Source of the DNA: Lutimaribacter salitolerans
GTDB lineage: Bacteria; Pseudomonadota; Alphaproteobacteria; Rhodobacterales; Rhodobacteraceae
Assembly (NCBI RefSeq): GCF_042677865.1
Contig: NZ_JBHUDD010000027.1
Location: forward strand, 124,001-188,000
DNA: 64,000 nt
Direction of reading: 5' to 3'
This document shows, one piece after another, positions 16,582 to 26,095 of this stretch; the first letter of the stretch is position 1, and every line of letters begins with the position of its first letter. Both the position numbers and the translations under genes were made by a program. Below the pieces are notes generated by a model, which did not search any database, was not told where the DNA came from, and saw nothing but the letters and a program-made list of their open reading frames with translations.

Positions 16582-17214
16582 TTATTTCGTGCCGAACATG
16601 CGGTCACCCGCATCCCCTAGTCCCGGCACGATATATCCCTTGTCGTTCAGCCGCTCATCCAGCGCCGCGGTGATGATGCGCACATCCGGGTGCGCGGACT
16701 TCATCCGCGCCACGCCTTCGGGGGCGGCCAGCAGGCACATGAAGCGGATGTCGGTGCAGCCCGCCTGCTTGACCAGATCGACCGCTGCCGCCGAGGAGTT
16801 GCCAGTGGCCAGCATCGGATCGACCACCAGAGCCACGCGGTCGTTCATCCCCTCGGGCAGCTTGCTGTAATACTGCACGGGTTGCAGCGTCGCCTCGTCC
16901 CGATAAAGGCCGACGAAGCCCACCCGCGCCAGCGGGATGCAATCCAGCACCCCGTCCAGCATGCCGTTGCCCGCCCGCAGAATACTGATCAGCGCCAGCT
17001 TCTTGCCCTTGAGCGTCGGGGCTTCCATCTCGGTCATCGGGGTTTCGATGGTCTTGGTGGTCAGCGGCAAATCGGCGGTGATCTCATAGGCCAGAAACTG
17101 ACTGATCTCGCGCAGAAGCTGGCGAAACACCGCTGTCGGCGTGGTCTTGTCGCGCATCAGGGTCAGCTTGTGCTGCACCAGAGGGTGAGTGACGACGGTC
17201 AGGTGATCTGTCAT
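16582..17214 (-). CDS. upp: Uracil phosphoribosyltransferase
   Basis: Salvages uracil with PRPP to make UMP in the cytosol. It has 210 residues, the normal size, starting MTDHLTVVTHPLVQHKLTLM. The PRPP-binding signature is VVDPMLATGNSSAAA, and the family C-terminal uracil-binding segment GYIVPGLGDAGDRMFGTK is intact. It is the last gene of the cdd-deoA-deoB-add-upp salvage set, 29 nt after add. Confidence 0.97.
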   Translation of the reverse strand: MTDHLTVVTHPLVQHKLTLMRDKTTPTAVFRQLLREISQFLAYEITADLPLTTKTIETPMTEMEAPTLKGKKLALISILRAGNGMLDGVLDCIPLARVGFVGLYRDEATLQPVQYYSKLPEGMNDRVALVVDPMLATGNSSAAAVDLVKQAGCTDIRFMCLLAAPEGVARMKSAHPDVRIITAALDERLNDKGYIVPGLGDAGDRMFGTK

Positions 17215-17243
17215 GGCCGGGCTCCTGTGGGGTCTGGCGGGGT

Positions 17244-18302
17244 TTAGCGCAGCAGGTCGGGGTTGAAAACGTCGGTTTTCATGCGATCCGGCGAAAATCG
17301 CGCTGCAAGCGCCGGATGCCCAGCCGCCAGGCGCTCTTTCAGCGTGTCTCTGGTCACGTCATCGCAAAACGCAGCACGCAGCGCAGTGGATGTGATATCT
17401 GCAAAATCCTCCTCGCCCCAACCAAACGCAAGCTCAAGCGCAGCAAACTCGTCCGTCATGGTGGTGTGAAAGAACGGCGGATCGTCAGTGTTCACCGTCA
17501 CCCTGACGCCCGCCCGCCGCAGCCGGTCGATCGGATGGGCGCGCATGTCGGGGTAAAGCCCGAGCGCAAGGTTGGAGCCCGGACACAGTTCCAGCACCAC
17601 ACCGCTGGCGGCCAGACGATCCATCAGCGCGGGGTCCTCAACGACGCGCACACCGTGCCCGATGCGGTCCACCCGCAGATCGTCGAGCGCCTGCCGCACC
17701 GAGTCCGCCCCGCAGAACTCGCCCGCATGGGTGGTCAGGCCCAGCCCCGCCTCGCGTGCGCAGTCGAAGGCCCAGGCGAAATCGCCCTGACGGCCCATCG
17801 TCTCGTTCCCGCCCATGCCGAAACCGACGATCCCCTGCCCGGCTGTTTCCGCGGCACACCGCGCCGCCGCGCGCGACCTGTAGGGACCGAAATGCCGCAC
17901 GCAGGTAACGACGCCGCGCCAGACGATGCCATGCGCGGCCTCGGCCTGTGCTGCCGCCTCGGTCATCGCGTGCAGGTATTCACGCCAGGCCGACACATCG
18001 CCGCCACCGCAGAAATCGGGGCTGACAAAGGTCTCGGCATAGATCACGCCGTGACCGGCCAGCCGCGCCAGTATCTCGGCGGTCAGGCGCGCGTAATCAT
18101 CGGGGCTGCCCAGCACGCTGGCCGCGGCCTCGTACACCCGCAGGAAGTCGGGGAAATCGTCAAAGGCATAGCTGCCGCTGTCATCGAAAATGCCCGACAG
18201 GTTCACCGATTTCTCCTGCGCCAGACGGCGGATGAACTCCGGCGGGGCCGCGCCTTCGTGGTGCAGGTGCAGCTCGATCTTTGGGAAATCCTGCCATGTC
18301 AT
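17244..18302 (-). CDS. add: Adenosine deaminase family protein
   Basis: Deaminates adenosine (or possibly adenine) to the inosine/hypoxanthine form. The protein has 352 residues with the metal and catalytic motifs of the family: HLH at 12-14 (context IELHLHHEGAAP), TTHAGEFCGADS, RIGHGVRV, and NTDDPPFFHT. The usual HLHLDG or HLHLEG is HLHHEG here, a variant that leaves adenosine versus adenine specificity open. The ATG at 18302 overlaps the deoB stop as ATGA; the upstream in-frame stretch is deoB in another frame. Context with deoA, deoB, cdd and upp favours adenosine. Confidence 0.88.
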   Translation of the reverse strand: MTWQDFPKIELHLHHEGAAPPEFIRRLAQEKSVNLSGIFDDSGSYAFDDFPDFLRVYEAAASVLGSPDDYARLTAEILARLAGHGVIYAETFVSPDFCGGGDVSAWREYLHAMTEAAAQAEAAHGIVWRGVVTCVRHFGPYRSRAAARCAAETAGQGIVGFGMGGNETMGRQGDFAWAFDCAREAGLGLTTHAGEFCGADSVRQALDDLRVDRIGHGVRVVEDPALMDRLAASGVVLELCPGSNLALGLYPDMRAHPIDRLRRAGVRVTVNTDDPPFFHTTMTDEFAALELAFGWGEEDFADITSTALRAAFCDDVTRDTLKERLAAGHPALAARFSPDRMKTDVFNPDLLR

Positions 18303-19519
18303 AGGAAACTCTTCCCCGGTCCTTGCGCGGGCACGCCCAGATGCGCGGCGACACTGGCGGCCACATCGGCAAACCCCACCTGCCCCACCGCCCGCGCGCC
18401 CAGACCTGCGCCCAGACCTGCGCCCAGAACCGGGACACGCTCGCGCGTGTGATCGGTGCCGGGCCAAGTGGGGTCGTTGCCATGATCGGCGGTGATCAGC
18501 AGCAGATCGCCGGGCCGCAGCCGGGCGATCAGCGCGCCCAGTCGCGCATCCGCCCACTCCAGATGCCGGGCATAGCCCGACACGTCGCGGCGGTGGCCAT
18601 AAAGGCTGTCGAATTCGACCAGATTGGCAAAGGTCAGGCTGCCGTCCCCGGCGCGCTCCACCAGCGCGTCCAGATGATCCATCAGGGCCGCATCGCTGCC
18701 CTTGACCACATCCGATATGCCGAGCATCGAGAATATGTCACCGATCTTGCCCACCGCATGGACCGCGCGCCCGGCGTCCTGCACCCAGTCGCACAGGGTG
18801 GGCGCAGGCGGCGGGGCCGCGAAATCGCGACGGTTGGCAGTGCGCATGAACGCCCCCGGCTCGCCCACGAAAGGGCGGGCAATCACCCGGCCCACGCCCA
18901 TGTCGTGCAGCATGGGCGCCACGTCGGCACACAGGCGCAGAAGCCGGTCCAGACCGAACGCCGCCTCGTGCGCGGCGATCTGGAAAACGCTGTCGGCAGA
19001 GGTATAGCAGATCGGCCAGCCGGTGCGCAGATGCGCAGGCCCCAGACGGGTCACGATCTCGGTCCCGCTGGCGTGGCAATCGCCAAGGATGCCCCCGGTG
19101 CCGGCCGCGCGCGCCACCGCCGCCGACAGATCGGCGGGAAAGGCAGGTTGCGTGTCGGGGAAATAATGCCATGCGCGCGACAACGGCACACCCGCCAGTT
19201 CCCAATGGCCGGTAGGGGTGTCCTTGCCCGGGCTGGCCTCGGTCGCGGCCCCCCACAGGCCCTGTGGCATGGCACCCAACCCCGGCGCATCTGCCCCGCT
19301 GGCCAGCCGGATCGCCGCGCCAAGGCCCAGTGCGTCCAGCACCGGCAGGCGCAACGGCCCGCTGCGCCCGTCCTCGGCCCGGCCTGCCGCACAGGCCTGC
19401 GCGATGTGCAGCAGCGTGTTGGCCCCGGTATCGGGCAGGCTGCCGTTGAAGAAGTCGGCAGCATCCGGTGCGCCGCCGATGCCCACAGAGTCGAGTACGA
19501 CCAGAAAAGCCCGGGTCAT
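18299..19519 (-). CDS. deoB: Phosphopentomutase
   Basis: Interconverts (deoxy)ribose 1-phosphate and 5-phosphate, passing nucleoside sugars into central metabolism. It has 406 residues and the alkaline-phosphatase-fold metal signature at the start (VVLDSVGIGGAPDA), the central ASPGKDTPTGHWEL segment that carries the phosphorylated threonine, and the C-terminal LLITADHGNDPTWPGTDHTR metal site. It overlaps deoA and add by 4 nt on either side, so the genes are translationally coupled. Confidence 0.97.
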   Translation of the reverse strand: MTRAFLVVLDSVGIGGAPDAADFFNGSLPDTGANTLLHIAQACAAGRAEDGRSGPLRLPVLDALGLGAAIRLASGADAPGLGAMPQGLWGAATEASPGKDTPTGHWELAGVPLSRAWHYFPDTQPAFPADLSAAVARAAGTGGILGDCHASGTEIVTRLGPAHLRTGWPICYTSADSVFQIAAHEAAFGLDRLLRLCADVAPMLHDMGVGRVIARPFVGEPGAFMRTANRRDFAAPPPAPTLCDWVQDAGRAVHAVGKIGDIFSMLGISDVVKGSDAALMDHLDALVERAGDGSLTFANLVEFDSLYGHRRDVSGYARHLEWADARLGALIARLRPGDLLLITADHGNDPTWPGTDHTRERVPVLGAGLGAGLGARAVGQVGFADVAASVAAHLGVPAQGPGKSFL

Positions 19520-20823
19520 ATGCCCACCCGTTCGATCACCAAAGGCGGCAGCGCGGGCGTGTCATCGCCCAGCGTGATGGCCGCCTGCACCGCGCGCAAC
19601 GCGGCGTCGGCGGCATCCTCGCGGGCGGCATGGATGCGGACCAGCGGCTGGCCCTTGTCCACCCGGTCCCCAAGCGACACGACATCCGACAGGCCGACTG
19701 CCGGGTCCACCGTGTCCGTCTCGACCTGCCGCCCGCCGCCAAGTCCCACAACCGCCAGACCCAGCGCCTGACCATCCATCGCGGTGACGTATCCGGCGCG
19801 GGGGGCGGGCACCTCGCGGATCACCGGCGCCTCGGGCAGGAACCGCGCCCAGTTGTCGACAAAGGCCAGCGGCCCGCCCTGCGCGGCCACCATGCGGGCG
19901 AACACCTCGGCCGCGCGGCCCGTGTCGATGGCGCGGGCCACCTGCGCCGCACCTGCACCGGCATCCTGCGCCAGCCCGCCCTGCACCAGCGCCGCGCCGC
20001 CAAGGGCCACGCTCAGATCATGCAGCCGACCGCGCGCCGCGCCGGTCAGCACGCGCATGGCCGACGCCACCTCCAGCGCGTTGCCCAGATCGGGGGCCAG
20101 CGGCTGCGACATATCGGTGATCAGCGCGGCGGTAGGGCAGCCCGCATCAACCGCCGTGTCCACCAGTGCGCGCGCCAGGGATCGCGCCTCCTTGGCTGTT
20201 TTCATGAACGCGCCCGAGCCGGTCTTTACGTCCAGCACCAGCCCACCCAGACCCGCCGCCAGTTTCTTCGACAGGATCGAGGCGGTGATCAGGTCCAGGC
20301 TTTCGACCGTCGCCGTCACGTCGCGCACCGCATAAAGCCGCTTGTCGGCAGGCGCGATCCGTGCACTGGCCGCCACGATGGCGCAGCCCGCCTGATCCAC
20401 GACCGAGCGCAAGCGCGCCTCGTCCAGCGTGGTCGTGAAACCCGGTATCGCCTCAAGCTTGTCGAGCGTGCCGCCGGTGTGGCCCAAGCCGCGCCCCGAG
20501 ATCATCGGCACCGCAGCACCGCAGGCGGCCAGCGCAGGGGCCAGCACCAGAGACACGCAATCGCCCACGCCGCCGGTGGAATGCTTGTCGATCACCGGGC
20601 GATCCAGATCCCAACGCAGCACATCGCCCGAATCCCGCATCGCCAGTGTCAGCGCCACCCGCCCCTGCTGATCCAGCCCGGTCAGCAGCACCGCCATGGC
20701 AAAGGCCCCGGCCTGCGCATCGCTGATGCCGCCGTCTGCCAGTCCTTGCGTGAACCAGCGCAGGGCGTCCGCCCCGACCGGCTGGCCGTCGCGTATGCGG
20801 GCGATGATGGCGCGGGCATCCAT
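19516..20823 (-). CDS. deoA: Thymidine phosphorylase
   Basis: Splits thymidine and deoxyuridine with phosphate into base and deoxyribose 1-phosphate. It has 435 residues, with the phosphate-binding signature KHSTGGVGD at 80-88 and SGRGLGHTGGTLDKLE after it; the C-terminal domain is of normal length. The ATG at 20823 lies 6 nt after the cdd stop, and its end overlaps deoB as ATGA. Its product deoxyribose 1-phosphate is the substrate of deoB. Confidence 0.97.
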   Translation of the reverse strand: MDARAIIARIRDGQPVGADALRWFTQGLADGGISDAQAGAFAMAVLLTGLDQQGRVALTLAMRDSGDVLRWDLDRPVIDKHSTGGVGDCVSLVLAPALAACGAAVPMISGRGLGHTGGTLDKLEAIPGFTTTLDEARLRSVVDQAGCAIVAASARIAPADKRLYAVRDVTATVESLDLITASILSKKLAAGLGGLVLDVKTGSGAFMKTAKEARSLARALVDTAVDAGCPTAALITDMSQPLAPDLGNALEVASAMRVLTGAARGRLHDLSVALGGAALVQGGLAQDAGAGAAQVARAIDTGRAAEVFARMVAAQGGPLAFVDNWARFLPEAPVIREVPAPRAGYVTAMDGQALGLAVVGLGGGRQVETDTVDPAVGLSDVVSLGDRVDKGQPLVRIHAAREDAADAALRAVQAAITLGDDTPALPPLVIERVGI

Positions 20824-20829
20824 CGGCGC

Positions 20830-21222
20830 TCAGGCGCGGTCCATGTGATCGCGCGCAAAGGCCCCGGGCAGCAGTTCGGCCACGGTCACCGTCACCTCCG
20901 GCCCGTCCACCGTGGCCATGCGCACGGTCACGTCGCCGCGCGCAAACTCGGCCAGTTTCTGTCGGCACCCGCCGCAGGGGGTGACCGGCGTGGGGCTGTC
21001 GGCGATCACGCAGACCTCGATGATCTCGGTCTCGCCGGCCGCGACCATGGCGGCAATCGCGCCGGCCTCGGCGCAGGTGCCTTCGGGATAGGCCACGTTC
21101 TCGACGTTGCAGCCGACATGGACCATGCCCGAGGGCGTGCGCAGCGCGGCACCCACCTTGAAGCGCGAATAGGGCACATAGGCGTTTTCACGTACCGCGC
21201 GGGCGGCATCCAGCAAGCTCAT
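20830..21222 (-). CDS. cdd: Cytidine deaminase
   Basis: Deaminates cytidine and deoxycytidine to uridine forms. It is a 130-residue tetrameric-type enzyme with zinc ligands C50 (in TCAEAGAI, with catalytic E52), C83 and C86 (PCGGCRQ). The ATG at 21222 has GGAGG seven bases upstream, which rejects the in-frame start at 21306. It is the first gene of the salvage operon; the promoter should lie between 21223 and the divergent maeB start at 21390. Confidence 0.97.
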   Translation of the reverse strand: MSLLDAARAVRENAYVPYSRFKVGAALRTPSGMVHVGCNVENVAYPEGTCAEAGAIAAMVAAGETEIIEVCVIADSPTPVTPCGGCRQKLAEFARGDVTVRMATVDGPEVTVTVAELLPGAFARDHMDRA

Positions 21223-21389
21223 GTCGTGTCCTCCGATCAGGGGCATGCGCGGCGGGTTTTTCCACGGCGACCACGCAATCCTGTCGCAGCGCCGTGGCAC
21301 ATGCAATATACCATCACAGGGGCCGACCCCGCAATTTCCCTTGCGTCAGGGGATAGTTGAACACTAAACCATCTCTTAAGGAGGCCCCC

Positions 21390-23669
21390 ATGTCAGATAC
21401 GCCCAAAGACCTGCTGCGCGAGGCGGCGCTGTTCTATCACGAACACCCCAAGCCCGGAAAACTGGAAATCCGCGCGACCAAGCCGATGGCCAATGGCCGC
21501 GATCTGGCCCGCGCCTATTCCCCCGGCGTGGCCGAGGCCTGCACCGAAATCGTGGCCGATCCGACGAACGCCGCCCGCTATACCGCGCGCGGCAATCTGG
21601 TGGCGGTGGTGACCAACGGCACCGCCGTTCTGGGGCTGGGCAACATCGGCGCGCTGGCCTCCAAGCCGGTGATGGAGGGCAAGGCCGTCCTGTTCAAGAA
21701 ATTCGCCGGGATCGACTGTTTCGACATCGAACTGAACGAACCCGACCCGGTAAAGCTGGCCGAGATCGTCTGCGCGCTGGAGCCCACGTTCGGTGCGATC
21801 AATCTTGAGGACATCAAGGCCCCCGACTGCTTCATCGTCGAAAAGATCTGCCGCGAGCGGATGAACATCCCGGTGTTCCATGACGACCAGCACGGCACCG
21901 CCATCGTGGTGGGGGCGGCGGCGCGCAACGCGCTGCTGGTGGCCGACAAGAAGACCGAGGACATCAAGGTCGTGTCGACCGGCGGCGGCGCGGCCGGCAT
22001 CGCCTGCCTGAACATGCTGCTGAAACTTGGGCTGCGGCGCGAGAACGTCTGGCTGTGCGACATTCACGGGCTGGTCTACAAGGGCCGCGATGTGGACATG
22101 ACCCAGCAAAAGGCCGAATTCGCGCAGGAGACCGACCTGCGCACCCTAGAGGAGGTGATCGACGGGGCCGACCTGTTCCTGGGCCTGTCCGGCCCGCGCG
22201 TCCTGAGCCGCGAGATGGTGGCGAAAATGGCCAGCCGCCCGATCATCTTCGCGCTGGCCAACCCGACGCCCGAGATCCTGCCCGACGAGGTGCGCGAGGT
22301 CGCCCCCGACGCCATCATCGCCACGGGACGCAGCGATTTTCCCAATCAGGTCAACAATGTGCTGTGCTTTCCGTTCATCTTTCGCGGGGCGCTGGACGTG
22401 GGCGCGACCGAGATCAACGACGCCATGCAGATCGCCTGCATCGACGGGATCGCGGAACTTGCCCGCGCCACCACCAGCGCCGAGGCCGCCGCCGCCTATC
22501 GTGGCGAGCAGCTGACCTTCGGGGCCGATTACCTGATCCCCAAGCCGTTCGACCCGCGCCTGTCGGGCATCGTCTCCACCGCCGTGGCCCGCGCCGCGAT
22601 GGACACCGGCGTGGCCACCCGGCCGATCACCGATTTCGCCGCCTACAGACAGCGCCTGAATGCCAGCGTCTTCAAATCCGCGCTGCTCATGCGCCCGGTG
22701 TTCGAGGCCGCCGCCACCGCCGCGCGCCGCATCGTCTTTGCCGAGGGTGAAGACGAACGCGTGTTGCGCGCAGCGCAGGCGATACTCGAAGAAACCACCG
22801 AGCAGCCCATACTGATCGGTCGTCCCGACGTCATCGCGCGCCGCTGCGAACGCTATGGGCTGACCATCCGGCCCGGGCGCGACGTGCAGATCGTGAACCC
22901 CCAGAACGACCCGCGCTACCGCGACTACTGGGGCACCTATCACGAGCTGATGGCCCGGCGCGGCGTCACCCCCGATCTGGCCCGCGCGATCATGCGCACG
23001 AATACAACCGCCATCGGTGCCATCATGGTGCAGCGGGGCGAGGCCGACAGCCTGTTGTGTGGCACCTTCGGGGAATACCGCTGGCACCTGAACTATGTCA
23101 CCCAGGTGCTGGGCCATGGCCAGATGCGCCCGCATGGCGCGCTGTCGATGATGATCCTCGAAGACGGGCCGCTGTTCATCGGCGACACCCATGTCTATTC
23201 GCGCCCGACGCCCGAGAACCTGGCCGAGATCGCCATCGGGGCCGCCCGGCATGTGCGCCGCTTTGGCCTGTCGCCCAATGTCGCGCTGTGTTCGCAAAGC
23301 CAATTCGGCAATCAGGCCGAAGGGTCCGGACAGCGCCTGCGCGACGCCATCGCCATCCTGGACTCTGCCCCGCGCGATTTCGCCTACGAGGGCGAGATGA
23401 ACGTCGATGCGGCACTCGACCCGGACCTGCGCGAGCGTCTTTTGCCCGGAAACCGCATGCAGGGTGCCGCCAATGTGCTGATTTTCGGCCACGCCGATGC
23501 CGCATCGGGCGTGCGCAACATCCTCAAGATGAAGGCAGGCGGGCTTGAGGTCGGGCCGATCCTGATGGGCATGGGCAACCGCGCCCATGTCGTCACCCCA
23601 GGCATCACCGCACGCGGATTGCTGAACATGGCCGCCATCGCCGGAACGCCTGTGGCGCATTACGGTTGA
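21390..23669 (+). CDS. maeB: NADP-type malic enzyme with phosphotransacetylase-like domain
   Basis: Oxidatively decarboxylates malate to pyruvate, feeding NADPH and pyruvate/acetyl-CoA synthesis. The protein has 759 residues: malic enzyme N-domain and NAD(P)-binding domain (about 1-430; YSPGVAEAC near residue 40, FHDDQHGTA, STGGGAAGIACLN) and a C-terminal phosphate-acetyltransferase-like domain (about 430-759) that in this family is regulatory, sensing acetyl-CoA, rather than a full enzyme. AAGGAGG sits before the ATG at 21390. It is divergent from cdd. With PccAB and the mutase it can drain C4 acids made from propionate. Confidence 0.95.
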   Translation: MSDTPKDLLREAALFYHEHPKPGKLEIRATKPMANGRDLARAYSPGVAEACTEIVADPTNAARYTARGNLVAVVTNGTAVLGLGNIGALASKPVMEGKAVLFKKFAGIDCFDIELNEPDPVKLAEIVCALEPTFGAINLEDIKAPDCFIVEKICRERMNIPVFHDDQHGTAIVVGAAARNALLVADKKTEDIKVVSTGGGAAGIACLNMLLKLGLRRENVWLCDIHGLVYKGRDVDMTQQKAEFAQETDLRTLEEVIDGADLFLGLSGPRVLSREMVAKMASRPIIFALANPTPEILPDEVREVAPDAIIATGRSDFPNQVNNVLCFPFIFRGALDVGATEINDAMQIACIDGIAELARATTSAEAAAAYRGEQLTFGADYLIPKPFDPRLSGIVSTAVARAAMDTGVATRPITDFAAYRQRLNASVFKSALLMRPVFEAAATAARRIVFAEGEDERVLRAAQAILEETTEQPILIGRPDVIARRCERYGLTIRPGRDVQIVNPQNDPRYRDYWGTYHELMARRGVTPDLARAIMRTNTTAIGAIMVQRGEADSLLCGTFGEYRWHLNYVTQVLGHGQMRPHGALSMMILEDGPLFIGDTHVYSRPTPENLAEIAIGAARHVRRFGLSPNVALCSQSQFGNQAEGSGQRLRDAIAILDSAPRDFAYEGEMNVDAALDPDLRERLLPGNRMQGAANVLIFGHADAASGVRNILKMKAGGLEVGPILMGMGNRAHVVTPGITARGLLNMAAIAGTPVAHYG

Positions 23670-23725
23670 GGATGTGGCGTCGCCGGACGGGACAATCCCG
23701 GCGACGCCCGACGTGACGAACGGGA

Positions 23726-23782
23726 TTACTTCTTGGTGGGTTTGGCGCCGGGTTTGCTCGGCTTTTTCTTGGTGTCGCCCAT
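23726..23782 (-). CDS. Possible 18-aa lysine-rich peptide
   Basis: A very short frame encoding an 18-residue peptide of which 7 residues are lysine (starts MGDTKKKPSK). An AGGAAGG box lies 9 nt before the ATG. It lies after maeB on the opposite strand. Size alone makes it uncertain; composition and ribosome site are the only support. Confidence 0.3.
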   Translation of the reverse strand: MGDTKKKPSKPGAKPTKK

Positions 23783-23936
23783 GGCAACGGCCCTTCCTGA
23801 GGCAAGGGGTGCCACACCGCGCGGCACCCTGTGGATGAAGTTACCATCTGCCGCGCGCCTGCTCTGATGCGATTTCGACATGGGCCATGTCGAAAACGGA
23901 CGCAGGTGCGACTCTGCCAATCCCGTCCAAGACGGA
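23783..23936. other. Non-coding stretch between maeB and prpE, left part
   Basis: The maeB-prpE gap is about 500 bases. Apart from the possible 18-residue peptide (23726-23782) and the operator cluster (23937-24055), I see no gene, tRNA or strong terminator. Frames open on both strands here but have no ribosome site or protein character. Confidence 0.4.
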
Positions 23937-24055
23937 TTTGCAGAGATCCGGTTTGCGACTTTGCTGATCGTGCGAAACTTCGCAGCCAGCCGTTGCGATT
24001 GATACGATTTGCAAAAATTTGCAGGGCTCCGACCACCATATCTGCAAATTTTCTG
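23937..24055. promoter_or_regulatory. TTTGC-repeat operator cluster before prpE
   Basis: At least six TTTGC-type elements: TTTGCAGA at 23937, TTTGC at 23952 and 23960, TTTGCAAAAATTTGCA at 24008-24023 (two direct copies, 10-bp period), and the inverted TGCAAATTTTCTGCAA at 24043-24058. These match the elements before pccB (9621-9689). They lie about 110-230 nt before the prpE start. A PccR/ScfR- or RamB-like acyl-CoA-sensing regulator is the likely binder; its gene is not in this window. Confidence 0.7.
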
Positions 24056-24167
24056 CAACCAACTGGCCGATCGTGCGGGATCGGGCTTGCCCTTACGGCA
24101 CCCTGTAACCTATCCCGAATGCCAGACCGCGCAGGCACAAAACCGCCGCGCCGAGGGACGGAGGACC

Positions 24168-26069
24168 ATGACGATGACCACCTACAACGACGTTTACAAA
24201 AGCTGGCAGAACGACCCCGAAGCCTTCTGGATGGAGCAGGCCCGGAACATCGACTGGGACCAGATGCCCTCGAAGGCGCTGTTCGACCTCGGGAACGATC
24301 TGTACGAATGGTACAGCGACGGCAAGGTCAACACCTGCTGGAACGCGGTGGACCGCCATGTCGAGCAGGGCCGCGGCAGCCAGGTCGCAATTATCCATGA
24401 CAGCCCGATCACCGGCACCGTGCGCAAGATCACCTATGCAGAACTGCGCAACCGCGTGGCGACCCTGGCCGGTGCCCTGCGCGCCAAGGGCATCGAAAAG
24501 GGCGACCGCGTCATCATCTACATGCCCATGGTCCCAGAGGCGATCGAGGCGATGCTGGCCTGCGGGCGCATCGGTGCCGTCCATTCGGTCGTGTTCGGCG
24601 GGTTTGCCGCGCATGAACTGGCCGTGCGGATCGACGACGCCAAACCCAAGGCAATGATCGCCGCCTCCTGCGGGCTGGAGCCGGGGCGCGTGGTGCATTA
24701 CAAACCATTGCTGGACGGCGCGATCGAGCAGGCCAGCCACATGCCCGAATTCTGCGTGATCTTCCAGCGCGAACAGGAGGTGGCCAAGCTGATCCCGGGC
24801 CGCGATGTCGACTGGCACGCCTTTCAATACGGCGTCGAACCGGCCGAATGCCTGCCGGTCGAGGGCAACCACCCCGCCTATGTGCTTTATACCAGCGGCA
24901 CCACCGGCGCGCCCAAGGGCGTGGTGCGGCACACTGGCGGGCATCTGGTGGCGCTGAACTGGAGCATGAAGCACATCTACAACGTCGACCCGGGCGAGGT
25001 GTTCTGGGCTGCCTCGGATGTCGGCTGGGTCGTTGGGCACAGCTATATCTGCTACGCGCCGCTGATCCACGGCAACACCACCGTCGTGTTCGAGGGCAAG
25101 CCGGTCGGCACCCCCGATGCGGGCACCTTCTGGCGGGTGATCGCGGATCACGATGTCAAATCCTTCTTCACCGCCCCCACCGCCTTTCGCGCGGTGAAAC
25201 GCGAGGACCCGCAAGGCGATTTCATCCGCAAATACGACCTGTCTGGCCTGCGCGCGGTCTATCTGGCGGGCGAACGCGCCGACCCCGACACGATCAACTG
25301 GGCGTCCCGGATGCTGGACAAGCCGATCTATGATCACTGGTGGCAGACCGAAACCGGCTGGACCATCGCGGGCATGCCCGCCGGGATCGAGGCCCTGCCG
25401 GTCAAGGTCGGCAGCCCCACCGTGCCGATGCCGGGCTATGACGTGCAGATACTGGACGAGGCGGGACACCCGGTGCCGCCGAACACGCTGGGCGCCATCG
25501 CCATCAAGCTGCCCCTGCCCCCCGGCACCCTGCCGACTCTGTGGAACGCCGAAGACCGGTTTCGCAAATCCTACCTGGCGCATTTCCCCGGCTATTACGA
25601 GACGGGCGATGCCGGCATGGTGGATGAAGATGGCTATCTGTACATCATGGCGCGCACCGATGACGTGATCAACGTGGCCGGGCACCGCCTGTCCACGGGT
25701 GCCATGGAAGAGGTGCTGGCCAACCACCCCGACGTGGCCGAATGCGCCGTTGTCGGCGTGGCGGACGAGCTCAAGGGCCAAAGCCCGGTGGGCTTCGTCT
25801 GCCTGACCTCGGGCGTGAACCGCCCGCATGAGGAGATCGCCCGCGAATGCGTCGCCATGATCCGCGACCAGATCGGCCCGGTCGCCGCCTTCAAGCAGGC
25901 CGTGGTGGTCGACCGCCTGCCCAAGACCCGCTCGGGCAAGATCCTGCGTGCAACCATGGTCAAGATCGCCGATGGCGAAGAGTTCAAGATGCCCGCCACA
26001 ATAGACGATCCGGCAATACTGGATGAAATCGCCGAGGCGCTGAAAACGCTGGGCTATCCCAGGGGCTGA
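24168..26069 (+). CDS. prpE: Propionyl-CoA synthetase
   Basis: Activates propionate with ATP and CoA to propionyl-CoA through an adenylate, in the cytosol. It is a 633-residue AMP-forming acyl-CoA synthetase: P-loop-like YTSGTTGAPKG at 241-251, the acyl-binding region HWWQTETGW, the hinge ARTDDVINVAGHRLS, and PKTRSGKILR with the adenylation/acetylation lysine K591. Length and motifs are those of PrpE rather than short acetate synthetases, but acetate or acrylate use is possible. GGAGG precedes an ATG at 24168 by 3 nt and a second ATG at 24174 by 9 nt, so the second may be the true start. The operator cluster upstream links it to pccB. Confidence 0.92.
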   Translation: MTMTTYNDVYKSWQNDPEAFWMEQARNIDWDQMPSKALFDLGNDLYEWYSDGKVNTCWNAVDRHVEQGRGSQVAIIHDSPITGTVRKITYAELRNRVATLAGALRAKGIEKGDRVIIYMPMVPEAIEAMLACGRIGAVHSVVFGGFAAHELAVRIDDAKPKAMIAASCGLEPGRVVHYKPLLDGAIEQASHMPEFCVIFQREQEVAKLIPGRDVDWHAFQYGVEPAECLPVEGNHPAYVLYTSGTTGAPKGVVRHTGGHLVALNWSMKHIYNVDPGEVFWAASDVGWVVGHSYICYAPLIHGNTTVVFEGKPVGTPDAGTFWRVIADHDVKSFFTAPTAFRAVKREDPQGDFIRKYDLSGLRAVYLAGERADPDTINWASRMLDKPIYDHWWQTETGWTIAGMPAGIEALPVKVGSPTVPMPGYDVQILDEAGHPVPPNTLGAIAIKLPLPPGTLPTLWNAEDRFRKSYLAHFPGYYETGDAGMVDEDGYLYIMARTDDVINVAGHRLSTGAMEEVLANHPDVAECAVVGVADELKGQSPVGFVCLTSGVNRPHEEIARECVAMIRDQIGPVAAFKQAVVVDRLPKTRSGKILRATMVKIADGEEFKMPATIDDPAILDEIAEALKTLGYPRG

Positions 26070-26095
26070 CCGGCGCGCAGTTGCCATCGGCAGGA

